64,000 nt of DNA from Bizionia paragorgiae. Its GTDB lineage: Bacteria > Bacteroidota > Bacteroidia > Flavobacteriales > Flavobacteriaceae. The stretch lies in assembly GCF_900107625.1 (NCBI RefSeq), contig NZ_FNQK01000012.1, positions 1 to 64,000 of the forward strand, given 5' to 3'. A model generated the notes under the pieces. The model ran no database searches, was not told the DNA's origin, and saw only the letters and a program-made list of their open reading frames with translations. Positions 33,446 through 41,821 of the stretch are shown piece after piece; position 1 is the stretch's first letter; each line of letters opens with the position of its first letter. A program made the position numbers and the translations under genes.

Positions 33446-36205
33446 TTATCTCTGATTGTTTTTTGTTTTATCGAATACATAATCGATAACTTCTTTATGT
33501 CTAGCTTTAGATCTTACTGCGCTACCAGCTGCTGGTGCTCCGTAAGGTCTTCTCGATGCAAGTCTGAAGTTTCTAGCTTCATCTAAATGCATTAACATAT
33601 GACTGTATGCTCCCATATTTTTAGGCTCTTCTTGTGCCCAAACAATATCGTCTGCATTGCTATACTTCGCTAAAATAGCTTTAATCTCATCAGTCGGTAC
33701 CGGGAAAAGTTGCTCGATTCTCACCAAGGCTACGTCATCTCGTTTAAGATTTTCGCGCTCTTCATCAAGATCGTAATAAAACTTTCCTGTTAGTAAAACT
33801 AATGTTTTTATTTTATTTACATCGCTAACATTGTCATCTATTACCATTTTAAATGATCCATTGGCAAAACTTTCTACTGTAGACACACATTTAGGGTGAC
33901 GCAATAAACTTTTTGGTGTGAATACTATTAATGGTTTTCTGAAATTAGATTTCATTTGTCGTCTTAACAAATGGAACATATTTTCTGGCGTTGTACAATC
34001 GGCGATATACATATTGTCTTTAGCACATAATTGTAAGTAACGCTCCATTCTTCCAGACGAGTGTTCTGCACCTTGCCCCTCATAACCATGAGGTAATAAC
34101 ATGACTAATCCGTTTTGTGTTTTCCATTTCGCTTCGGCAGCAGAAATATATTGGTCTAACATAATCTGAGCACCATTACTGAAATCTCCAAATTGAGCTT
34201 CCCATATGGTTAAGGTATTCGGACTGGCCATAGCGTAACCATAATCAAATCCTACCACACCATACTCTGATAGTAAGGAGTTAAATATGTGGAATTCTCC
34301 TTGTTTTTCGTTAAGCTGATTCAGTAATAAGATTTCCTCTTCACTATCTTCAACTTTAACTACAGCGTGACGGTGAGAGAACGTACCACGCTCTACATCT
34401 TGTCCTGAAATTCTAACGTCGTAACCTTCGTCTAAGAGCGTTCCATAAGCTAGATGTTCGGCCATAGCCCAATCTAATTTGTTCTCATCGAACATTTTTT
34501 GTCTAGACTGTATTAAACGTTCAATTTTACGAATAAACTTTTTGTCTTTCGGTAGATTGGAAATTACTTTCGTAATTTCTGCTAGTTTTTCTACGCTTGT
34601 TGTCGTATCAACAGGTTCCATCATTTTCTGCTCGTTAGCACGCTCGAAATCTTTCCACGTGTCTTGCATAAATGGGGTAATCACTGTTTTATCTTCTTTT
34701 CTAGAATCTTCTAATTTTTCTTCTAGAGCGTCTTTATATGTTTTTTCTAATTGCTTAACGTGGTTCTCGTCAATAATCCCTTCTGCTATTAACTTGGCAG
34801 CATAGATATCTCTCGGATTACTGTGTTTGGCAATGGCTTTGTATAACTTAGGTTGGGTAAAACGAGGTTCGTCACCTTCATTATGACCGTATTTTCTATA
34901 ACCTAATAAATCGATAAATACATCGCGTTTAAATTGCATTCTAAATTCTAGAGCAAATAAAGTGGCGTGAACTACCGCTTCTGCATCATCGGCGTTTACG
35001 TGTAATACCGGCGATAAAGTAACTTTACCTACGTCGGTACAGTACGTACTAGAACGTGCATCTAAATAGTTGGTTGTAAAACCGATTTGGTTATTAACGA
35101 CAATATGAATCGTACCATTAGTTTTATAACCATCTAATTGAGCCATTTGAATTAATTCGTAAACTAACCCTTGCCCTGCGATAGCAGCATCACCATGTAC
35201 AATAATAGGTAATACTTTACTAAAATCGTCTTTGTAGTATTTATCTTGTTTAGCTCTTACAATGCCCTCTACAACAGCGCCTACAGTTTCTAGGTGAGAC
35301 GGGTTAGGGGCAATGCTTAAGTTAATTTCTTTTCCTGATTCTGTTTCGCGATTACTAGTCCATCCCAGGTGGTATTTTACATCACCATCAAATACTTTTT
35401 CTTCGTAATCTTTTCCGTCAAATTCGCTAAAAATGTCTTTAGCCGATTTTCCAAAAATGTTTGTTAGTGTACTTAAACGCCCACGGTGAGCCATACCCAT
35501 TACAAACTCTTTAACGCCATATTCGGCCGCTTTTTCAATAGCAGCATCTAAAGCTGGGATTAAAGTTTCACCACCTTCTAATGAGAAACGCTTTTGACCG
35601 ACATACTTGGTATGTAAAAAGCTTTCAAAAGACACAGCTTCGTTTAATTTTCTAAGGATATGCTTTTTCTGGTCAGTAGAAAACTTAGGTTGGTTGTTGG
35701 CAACATTAAGTCTGTCCTGAATCCATTTTAACTCTTCAGGTTTGCGAATATACATGTACTCAACACCAATCGAGTGACAGTACACTTGCTCTAAGTGGTC
35801 GATTATTTTTTGTAGCGTTTGAGGGCCACCATAACCTAACATTTCTCCAGCATCGAAACGTGTTTCTAAATCTGAAGATGATAATCCAAAGTTTTCAATC
35901 TCTAGAGTTGGAGCGTATTTTCTACGTGCTCTAACAGGATTGGTTTTCGTAAATAAATGACCTCGAGATCTGTACCCGTGGATTAAGTTTAAAACCTTGA
36001 ACTCTTTTAAAACATGTTCTGGGACTTGAGAAGACACTTCTTCTACAGTGTCGCCTTCCATGCTGTAGTTTTCACTACCAAAGTCATAACCTTGGAAAAA
36101 AGCTCTCCAACTTGGCTCTACTGAATCTGGGTTTTCTAAATATTGGTCATATAAATCAGCAAAGTATGCTGTATGTGCTGCGTTTAAAAAGGAATATTTA
36201 TCCAT
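33446..36205 (-). CDS. sucA: 2-oxoglutarate dehydrogenase E1 component
   Basis: A 919-residue thiamine-diphosphate-dependent decarboxylase that forms succinyl-lipoyl E2 from 2-oxoglutarate. The N-terminus (YSFLNAAHTAYFADLYDQYL) is the domain that contacts the rest of the complex. The TPP-binding segment is HGDAAIAGQGLVYELIQ ... IHIVVNNQIGFTT, the conserved GDxxxxxxG...NN pattern. The C-terminal half (EHLAYGTLLDEGYDVRISGQ; QIMLDQYISAAEAKW) is the pyrimidine-type transketolase-like domain. First gene of the sucA-sucB operon. Confidence 0.96.
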   Translation of the reverse strand: MDKYSFLNAAHTAYFADLYDQYLENPDSVEPSWRAFFQGYDFGSENYSMEGDTVEEVSSQVPEHVLKEFKVLNLIHGYRSRGHLFTKTNPVRARRKYAPTLEIENFGLSSSDLETRFDAGEMLGYGGPQTLQKIIDHLEQVYCHSIGVEYMYIRKPEELKWIQDRLNVANNQPKFSTDQKKHILRKLNEAVSFESFLHTKYVGQKRFSLEGGETLIPALDAAIEKAAEYGVKEFVMGMAHRGRLSTLTNIFGKSAKDIFSEFDGKDYEEKVFDGDVKYHLGWTSNRETESGKEINLSIAPNPSHLETVGAVVEGIVRAKQDKYYKDDFSKVLPIIVHGDAAIAGQGLVYELIQMAQLDGYKTNGTIHIVVNNQIGFTTNYLDARSSTYCTDVGKVTLSPVLHVNADDAEAVVHATLFALEFRMQFKRDVFIDLLGYRKYGHNEGDEPRFTQPKLYKAIAKHSNPRDIYAAKLIAEGIIDENHVKQLEKTYKDALEEKLEDSRKEDKTVITPFMQDTWKDFERANEQKMMEPVDTTTSVEKLAEITKVISNLPKDKKFIRKIERLIQSRQKMFDENKLDWAMAEHLAYGTLLDEGYDVRISGQDVERGTFSHRHAVVKVEDSEEEILLLNQLNEKQGEFHIFNSLLSEYGVVGFDYGYAMASPNTLTIWEAQFGDFSNGAQIMLDQYISAAEAKWKTQNGLVMLLPHGYEGQGAEHSSGRMERYLQLCAKDNMYIADCTTPENMFHLLRRQMKSNFRKPLIVFTPKSLLRHPKCVSTVESFANGSFKMVIDDNVSDVNKIKTLVLLTGKFYYDLDEERENLKRDDVALVRIEQLFPVPTDEIKAILAKYSNADDIVWAQEEPKNMGAYSHMLMHLDEARNFRLASRRPYGAPAAGSAVRSKARHKEVIDYVFDKTKNNQR

Positions 36206-36320
36206 TATAAAATTTAAGACGGGTTCGCTTCAACAAAATTTTATCAAAAATACAATAATTACTAAAAGTAGGCATACTTTTAGTATATTTATAACAACTT
36301 TTTATTTTAATTTCAGGTAA

Positions 36321-36860
36321 ATGAGGAATTTTAAATTTATTCTACTTAAAAAACCATTCTTATTATTAATGTTCACTTTGTTTTGTGGGGTTGCAAGTGC
36401 GCAGCTCACTGTCAAAGAATCCAGTCCTAATTTTTGGCAAAATGTTCGTTTTGGAGGTGGTTTAGGATTGAGTACTGGTAGTGGTTATTTTAGTGCTACG
36501 GTGGCACCAAGTGCTATTTATGAATTTAATTCGATGTTTGGATTGGGGGTAGGACTAAGTGGTACCTATACCAAAAGGAAAGATTTCTATAAATCTACCG
36601 TTTTTGGGGGGAGTCTGATAGGATTGTTTTCTCCTATTCGCGAACTGCAATTATCGGCTGAGTTTGAAGAGTTTTTTGTAACTCGTAATTTTGATAATCC
36701 CGTATTTGAAGATGATGAGTATTGGCATCCCGCATTGTTTTTAGGAGCCGGTTTTAGAACGCAAAATGTTACTATGGGTGTACGATATAATCTTTTATAT
36801 GATGATGATAAAAGTATCTATGCTAACGCTTGGATGCCTTTTGTAAGGGTATATTTCTAA
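36321..36860 (+). CDS. Predicted outer-membrane beta-barrel protein
   Basis: A 179-residue exported protein with a signal peptide cut after ASA (residues about 13-27, LLLMFTLFCGVASA). The mature part has alternating Gly and aromatic residues (FGGGLGLSTGSGYFSATVAP, FGLGVGLSGTYTKRKDFYK) and ends with the aromatic residue F, typical of 8-strand outer-membrane barrels. No substrate or role is evident. A single-gene unit divergent from sucA. Confidence 0.78.
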   Translation: MRNFKFILLKKPFLLLMFTLFCGVASAQLTVKESSPNFWQNVRFGGGLGLSTGSGYFSATVAPSAIYEFNSMFGLGVGLSGTYTKRKDFYKSTVFGGSLIGLFSPIRELQLSAEFEEFFVTRNFDNPVFEDDEYWHPALFLGAGFRTQNVTMGVRYNLLYDDDKSIYANAWMPFVRVYF

Positions 36861-37012
36861 AACCTTTTGGCTATCATGCCGTTATATTTAAGAGGTTAGT
36901 TTGCTTTTTTATAATGCGACGAGAAATAGCCTTTTAGTGATTTTTATCATATTTTTCGAGGGCATATAGTATTATTTTTACATCATTAAAAGTCTTATAA
37001 ATTAAATAAATT

Positions 37013-37519
37013 ATGAAATCAGCATTAAAAATTATTACCGTATTATGTTTAACACTCCTCGTGAGTTGTGGTGGTAAAGAAGAAAAGAAAAAAGAGAAAA
37101 TCTCTTACCCTACAAAGGAGCCGATAGAGCAGACTACAGCGCCTAAGGATGAAGTGGTTTTAGCGTCTAAAAAAGTAGACTTGGTAAATAAGGGTGTCGG
37201 ACCTATTACCTCTGTAGATTTGAGTAATCCGGTAGACCAGAAAATGGTTGAGCGCGGACAAGGCGTATTTAAACAAATGTGTACCGCTTGCCATAGAGAA
37301 AATAAAAAGTTTATTGGCCCAGCACCAGCAGGTATTTTAAATCGTAGATCACCAGAATGGATTATGAATATGATTTTAAATCCTGAGCAAATGGTAAAAG
37401 AAGATCCGTTAGCTAAAGAACTGTTAGCTGAATTTAACGGTTCGCCAATGGTTAATCAAAATCTTTCTGAAGAAGATGCAAGAGCTGTTTTAGAATATTT
37501 TAGAACATTAGAAGAATAA
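37013..37519 (+). CDS. Lipid-anchored mono-heme cytochrome c
   Basis: A 168-residue lipoprotein. The signal has a lipobox ending at C19 (LLVSCGG), followed by a Lys/Glu-rich linker (20-50). The cytochrome c domain (about 75-165) has the heme motif C90-T-A-C93-H94, with a methionine (M127 or the later GSPM) as the likely sixth ligand. It should carry electrons in the periplasm. It is followed by a strong terminator at 37557 and so stands alone; it is near, but not in, the copper receptor cluster. Confidence 0.9.
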   Translation: MKSALKIITVLCLTLLVSCGGKEEKKKEKISYPTKEPIEQTTAPKDEVVLASKKVDLVNKGVGPITSVDLSNPVDQKMVERGQGVFKQMCTACHRENKKFIGPAPAGILNRRSPEWIMNMILNPEQMVKEDPLAKELLAEFNGSPMVNQNLSEEDARAVLEYFRTLEE

Positions 37520-37556
37520 ACTAACTCCTAATAATAGGAGCTGTAAATACAAAAGT

Positions 37557-37600
37557 AAAGACCAGTAGTTAATTCATTTAACTCCTGGTCTTTATTTTTT
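37557..37600 (+). terminator. Terminator after the cytochrome c gene
   Basis: AAAGACCAG (37557-37565) and CTGGTCTTT (37585-37593) are perfect inverted repeats, followed by ATTTTTTTT. Confidence 0.88.
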
Positions 37601-37879
37601 TTAACTACAGCGTTTAAGGTTTGTTTATAATGTGGTTAATTATCTGTTGGCTACATCCTTATTTTACTGTGTACTAATTAAACTCGTGTAAATATATTTG
37701 GAAAAGGTGTTCGTTCGGGAGGTGTGAATTTAGATTCTATAGCCATGGTATTTAATCTGTTTTTTTTGAATAAATTCGGAGCTTGTTGTTTGATTTATAA
37801 TGCTTTCGGTTTGGGTTGTTCTGCACTTAACAAGAATCCTGCTTATGTATAATAAAAAAGTGCTTTAATCGAAGTAATT

Positions 37880-37895
37880 TATGATATAAATCATA
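37880..37895 (+). promoter_or_regulatory. CRP/FNR-like palindrome
   Basis: TATGAT-ATAA-ATCATA is a perfect palindrome shaped like an FNR/CRP-family site (TTGAT-N4-ATCAA). Its centre is about 42 bp before the start expected from the -7 box at 37917, the class II activator position (-41.5). No regulator gene of this family is in the window. Confidence 0.55.
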
Positions 37896-37916
37896 CATAA
37901 TTCCTAGTGTGTCTTG

Positions 37917-37924
37917 TAACTTTG
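37917..37924 (+). promoter_or_regulatory. -7 box of the copper receptor cluster
   Basis: TAACTTTG matches TAnnTTTG. A -33 TTG is absent at the usual spacing, as is common for activator-dependent promoters. It ends only 4 nt before the ATG at 37929, so the mRNA may be leaderless. Confidence 0.6.
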
Positions 37925-37928
37925 CATT

Positions 37929-38339
37929 ATGGTTTCTGCTATTGCAAGTAAAATAACAGTCTTTGTTTTAGTATTTATATTATTAGCTCATAATATAAAT
38001 ACACTTGCTATTGTTGGTGATTTTGTAATCAACCAAGACTTTATTGCTAAAACACTGTGTATTCAAAAAGAGGACCAGCAAGGTTGTAATGGTAAATGTC
38101 AATTACGTAAAGAACTCGTAGAAAGTCAATCATCAACCAATACAGAAACCCCTTTACAAGTAAGCAAACGTCTTGTTCTAGATGCGTTTTTTGCATCTTC
38201 TATTGTTAATATTCACGTAGAGCAGATGGAATGGCCGCTACAAAAACAGAAAACACACTTTCACTCTTCGAAAGTTTTAAAGCTGTATCCTGAAATAGAT
38301 ACTCCTCCACCAAATTTTAGTTCGTTTTTTTCGATATAA
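37929..38339 (+). CDS. Small membrane protein with CNGKC motif
   Basis: A 136-residue protein with an N-terminal membrane helix (ITVFVLVFILLAHNINTLAIV, read in two parts: residues 9-20 and 21-29). A short extracytoplasmic part follows with C44, C53 and C57 in TLCIQKEDQQGCNGKCQLRK. The C-x8-CNGKC-x-L pattern is conserved in small Bacteroidota proteins often seen next to TonB receptors; a metal role is likely but unproven. A His/Lys stretch (QKQKTHFHSSK) lies near residue 112. It is the first gene of a three-gene cluster with a lipoprotein and an OprC-like copper receptor. Confidence 0.72.
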   Translation: MVSAIASKITVFVLVFILLAHNINTLAIVGDFVINQDFIAKTLCIQKEDQQGCNGKCQLRKELVESQSSTNTETPLQVSKRLVLDAFFASSIVNIHVEQMEWPLQKQKTHFHSSKVLKLYPEIDTPPPNFSSFFSI

Positions 38340-38431
38340 AAATCAGATCGATTTTTACTCTTTGACCAACTCGTTTAACGGGCTTGGAAGGGGTTTTTTA
38401 TCTCAATCTTAAAATTATTAAAATAGAAAAA

Positions 38432-39292
38432 ATGAAACTTAAACTTAAACACCTATTATCTATACTACTTATTGCTTTACTTACTATATCCTGTTCTACA
38501 GATGATGAGGATAACATGGACACTAGTTCAGTAAGTGAAGTTGACGGACTAACTTTAATCCAAGAATTAACAAACAGTACACATCGTATAGAATTATATA
38601 ATACCACAGGAGAATTTAAAACAGGGTACAATGCCGTTAGTTTGAGAGTAAAAGATTTGGCGACAAACACCTATGTGGAAGATGCCGAATTATCTTGGAT
38701 GCCTGTTATGCAAATGCCAACAATGCAACATGCGTGTCCTATGTCATCACCAACTAAAGTGATTGATAAAAACACAGTTTATACAGGGTATATTATATAT
38801 CAAATGACGAACTTGGATGGTGAGGGATGGTCGCTAACGGTAGACTATACTATTAATGGAATCGATTATACAGTAAGCGATACGATAACGGTAATTCAAA
38901 ATCATAACCAAAACGTTTTAAGTTTTTTAGGGGCTGATGATGTGAGATATATTGTTGCGTTAATTGAACCATCGACTCCTAAAATAGCTATTAATACCTT
39001 TAAAGTCGGTTTGTTTAAAATGGAAACTATGATGAGTTTTCCGGTTGTAGAAAACTTTTCTCTTACGTTAGACCCTAGAATGCCTGGAATGGGTAACCAT
39101 TCATCACCAAACAATACAGATTTAATATATAACCCTTCCGATGGTATGTATTATGCCGACTTATCCTTAACAATGACGGGTTATTGGGTTCTTAACTTAA
39201 AATTATTAAACGAGAATAGTGAGGTTTTAAAAGGGGAAGAGGTTACAGAAGAGCATACACAAAGTTCCTTGTATTTAGAATTGGAATTTTAA
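38432..39292 (+). CDS. Met/His/Cys-rich lipoprotein, YtkA/FixH-like repeats
   Basis: A 286-residue lipoprotein. I start at ATG 38432, which gives a proper lipoprotein signal (LLSILLIALLTISCSTDD); a TTG at 38384 would add 16 residues ahead of it. The mature part has two Ig-like units of the YtkA/FixH kind (about 40-150 and 165-280). Both contain Met- and His-rich loops: MPVMQMPTMQHACPM in the first and DPRMPGMGNHSSPNN in the second, the sort of sequence that binds Cu(I). It lies between the CNGKC protein and the OprC-like receptor, so it may pass copper to or from that receptor at the cell surface or in the periplasm. Confidence 0.75.
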   Translation: MKLKLKHLLSILLIALLTISCSTDDEDNMDTSSVSEVDGLTLIQELTNSTHRIELYNTTGEFKTGYNAVSLRVKDLATNTYVEDAELSWMPVMQMPTMQHACPMSSPTKVIDKNTVYTGYIIYQMTNLDGEGWSLTVDYTINGIDYTVSDTITVIQNHNQNVLSFLGADDVRYIVALIEPSTPKIAINTFKVGLFKMETMMSFPVVENFSLTLDPRMPGMGNHSSPNNTDLIYNPSDGMYYADLSLTMTGYWVLNLKLLNENSEVLKGEEVTEEHTQSSLYLELEF

Positions 39293-39360
39293 TTATAAAA
39301 ACAACTTCTTAATTCTAGCAGGCGCATGGTTTGTCGCGTGTCCGCACTATTAAATCACTT

Positions 39361-41361
39361 ATGAAAAAAATTATAATATTCAGTATAGGTTTTCTGTGTA
39401 ACGCTGTTGTTTTTTGTCAAAACACGGAAGAGTTAACTCAGAAAGATACCACTAAACTTGAAGAGGTTATTGTATTAAGCAGGCACCACCTAAGTCACTA
39501 TCGCCAACAGAAAACCCTTTCAAGTATTGATGACTATTTAGAGCAATCAAATGCTATTACCATGATAAAACGAGGTAATTATGCTTGGGAACCTGCTTTA
39601 AACAATATGACTAGCGACCGATTAAGTGTTACTATCGATGGGATGCAGTTGTTTGGTGCTTGTACCGATAAAATGGATCCTATAACCTCTTATGTCGATG
39701 TCTCGAATCTAGACCGCGTTAGTGTGAACTCAGGACAAGAGGGTGCGGAAAACGGACATGCTATTGGTGGTAATATCGACTTGCAAATTCCCAATGCTAA
39801 ATACTACGGGTCAGGCTTAAAAACAAGTGCGGATTTAGGTTATGAAACCAACGGAAATTATAAAACTGCTGGATTAGATGTAGAGTATTCTGGGGATAGG
39901 TTTTATATGAATGCCGATGGCATTTATCGAAAATCTGATAATTATGACGCCGGTAACCAACAAGAGGTGTTGTACTCTCAATTCGAAAAATTTAATCTTT
40001 CGCTTCAAACCGGGTTTAAGCTTAATGAAAATCATAGCTTGGATGCTCACCTTATTTATGATAAAGCCACAGACGTTGGATATCCAGCATTGCCAATGGA
40101 TGTCTCATTGGCTGAGGCTTTAATAACATCTTTAAGTCATAATTATAACAATGATGAAGCGTTTATAGAGACCTTGGAAACAAAATTGTATTTCAATACG
40201 ATTACACATGTTATGGACGACTCTAAGCGACCTATAGTGTCTATTCGAATGGATATGCCTGGTTGGAGTGATACCTATGGTTTTTATAGTAAAGCAACCG
40301 CGAAAATTAAAAAGCATAAGCTGCTTTTTAATTTCAATGGCTATTATAACCGTTCTTTAGCAGAAATGACCATGTACCCGAACGACACGAATCAACCAGC
40401 AATGTTTATGTATACTTGGCCAGATATTAGGACGCTATATTCTGGTGTGTATATAAAGGATGCGTATACAATAAACGAAAATGAAACGCTTGTAGGGGCG
40501 TTAAGATTAGGGTTTCATCAAAATGAAATTGCAAAAGAAGTGGGATTGGAAAGTCTGCAAATTTTTTATCCTCAAATTAAAGACACCAAAAATAGAATGT
40601 TAACCAGTCTCTCGTCTAATTATAATTTAAAAAAAGAGCAATGGAATTTTTCTTTTGGCCTTGGCTATGGGGAGAGGGCACCATCGGTAAGTGAAGGGTA
40701 CGGCTTTTTCTTATTTAATAGCTTTGATAATTATGATCATATAGGAAACCCGACGTTAAAAAATGAAAAAGCACTCGAATCTCATATAAAGGTGGATTAT
40801 AAAAGCGGTTTATTCCGTGTTGGATTAGAGTCGTCTTACTTTTATATTATGGATTATATTGTTGGCGATATAGAACCTTCGTTTAGTCCGATGACCATCG
40901 GTGCGAGTGGTGTGCGTGTGTATAATGCGTTGCCAAGCGCTTCCATTTTTGATGTGTATTTAAATGCGGGTTATAAAATGAGTACTACGCTTTCGGCTAG
41001 TGCGAGTCTTGGTTATAATTATGGAAAAGGGAGTAATAAAGAGCGTTTACCTTTAATTAAACCATTTTCCTATTTGGCCGAATTAAATTATAATACCAAA
41101 ATGTTTAATGCTGGATTACAATTAGAAGGGAACGGAAATCAAAGTCATTATAGTCGTTTTTATGGTGAGGATAATACACCGCGATATGCCGTTTTAAACC
41201 TCAATCTTGGAACTGTATTTTATAAGGAGAAAACTAAATTTGTGGTAAAATATGGTGTTGAAAATATTTTGGACACATCTTATTTTACCTATGCAGATTG
41301 GAATAATATTAACAGGCAAGGGCGTAATTTTTTTATGAATATATCGGTAGTTCTAAATTAA
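39361..41361 (+). CDS. OprC-like TonB-dependent copper receptor
   Basis: A 666-residue outer-membrane receptor, started at ATG 39361 so that it opens with a signal peptide (KKIIIFSIGFLCNAVVFCQ); a TTG 30 nt earlier is less likely. The plug domain (about 35-150) contains IDGMQLFGACTDKMDPITSY. In Pseudomonas OprC, copper is held by a CxxxM and HxM set. Here C101-T-D-K-M105 and H283-V-M285 (ITHVMDD) reproduce it. The barrel fills the remainder and ends NISVVLN. No carboxypeptidase-like domain is present, unlike the other receptors in this window. It ends the cluster and is followed by a terminator. Confidence 0.85.
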   Translation: MKKIIIFSIGFLCNAVVFCQNTEELTQKDTTKLEEVIVLSRHHLSHYRQQKTLSSIDDYLEQSNAITMIKRGNYAWEPALNNMTSDRLSVTIDGMQLFGACTDKMDPITSYVDVSNLDRVSVNSGQEGAENGHAIGGNIDLQIPNAKYYGSGLKTSADLGYETNGNYKTAGLDVEYSGDRFYMNADGIYRKSDNYDAGNQQEVLYSQFEKFNLSLQTGFKLNENHSLDAHLIYDKATDVGYPALPMDVSLAEALITSLSHNYNNDEAFIETLETKLYFNTITHVMDDSKRPIVSIRMDMPGWSDTYGFYSKATAKIKKHKLLFNFNGYYNRSLAEMTMYPNDTNQPAMFMYTWPDIRTLYSGVYIKDAYTINENETLVGALRLGFHQNEIAKEVGLESLQIFYPQIKDTKNRMLTSLSSNYNLKKEQWNFSFGLGYGERAPSVSEGYGFFLFNSFDNYDHIGNPTLKNEKALESHIKVDYKSGLFRVGLESSYFYIMDYIVGDIEPSFSPMTIGASGVRVYNALPSASIFDVYLNAGYKMSTTLSASASLGYNYGKGSNKERLPLIKPFSYLAELNYNTKMFNAGLQLEGNGNQSHYSRFYGEDNTPRYAVLNLNLGTVFYKEKTKFVVKYGVENILDTSYFTYADWNNINRQGRNFFMNISVVLN

Positions 41362-41374
41362 TATAGTCCATAAA

Positions 41375-41420
41375 AAAAACGCATCAATTCGGCATGTTTT
41401 CGTCCGGTTGATGCGTTTTT
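41375..41420. terminator. Terminator after the copper receptor
   Basis: AAAAACGCATCAA (41375-41387) and TTGATGCGTTTTT (41408-41420) are perfect inverted repeats with a 20-nt loop. A- and T-runs let it act for the rightward receptor and the leftward gene at 41469. Confidence 0.88.
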
Positions 41421-41468
41421 ATATGTTTTAAAGCTATCACTATGGTGAAGCCGTTCGTGTTATACCGA

Positions 41469-41819
41469 CTAAGAATACTTATTCTTAAACCATACCTTTT
41501 GCCATTCTCTTTTTAAAATTAGAAAAGAAACCTCTTCAGAAAGTTGTACGGTATCATCGCCATTTAAAGCTCTAATTTGATCTTCGGAAACATCAATAAT
41601 ATATAATAAATTAAGATAGTCGGAAAACCGGTCTTGAATTAGCGTATAAACCATTTCGTGAAGTTGCAGTTTTAGTTCGGAAGGCGTGACTTGGTCTTCA
41701 AAACTTAATTCAATATTTGCCAATAAAAAATCTTTATTGAGTTGTTGAACAAGCTTGTTATAAAGCGCAAGCGATTCTGCTTCTTTAATTAAATCTGTAA
41801 ACGTTGTAGGCAGCTTCAT
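41469..41819 (-). CDS. Conserved hypothetical protein next to polyprenyl synthetase
   Basis: A 116-residue soluble acidic protein without signal or known motif (MKLPTTFTDLIKEAESLALY; LHEMVYTLIQDRFSDYLNLL). It is helical in pattern. It begins 2 nt after the stop of the polyprenyl synthetase gene, so they are one operon. Function is unknown; an isoprenoid link is only positional. Confidence 0.75.
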   Translation of the reverse strand: MKLPTTFTDLIKEAESLALYNKLVQQLNKDFLLANIELSFEDQVTPSELKLQLHEMVYTLIQDRFSDYLNLLYIIDVSEDQIRALNGDDTVQLSEEVSFLILKREWQKVWFKNKYS

Positions 41820-41821
41820 GA

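Larger units (their letters stand above)
37520..37928. other. Regulatory spacer before the copper receptor cluster
   Basis: A strong terminator lies at 37557-37600, then about 280 bp without a gene, then the palindrome and -7 box that precede the cluster. No other ORF, RNA or repeat is supported. Confidence 0.6.

Noticed and set aside
38384-38431. TTG start adding 16 residues to the copper-cluster lipoprotein
   Set aside because: The extension would bury the lipoprotein signal; ATG 38432 gives a standard one.
39331-39360. TTG start adding 10 residues to the OprC-like receptor
   Set aside because: ATG 39361 begins directly with a proper signal peptide.
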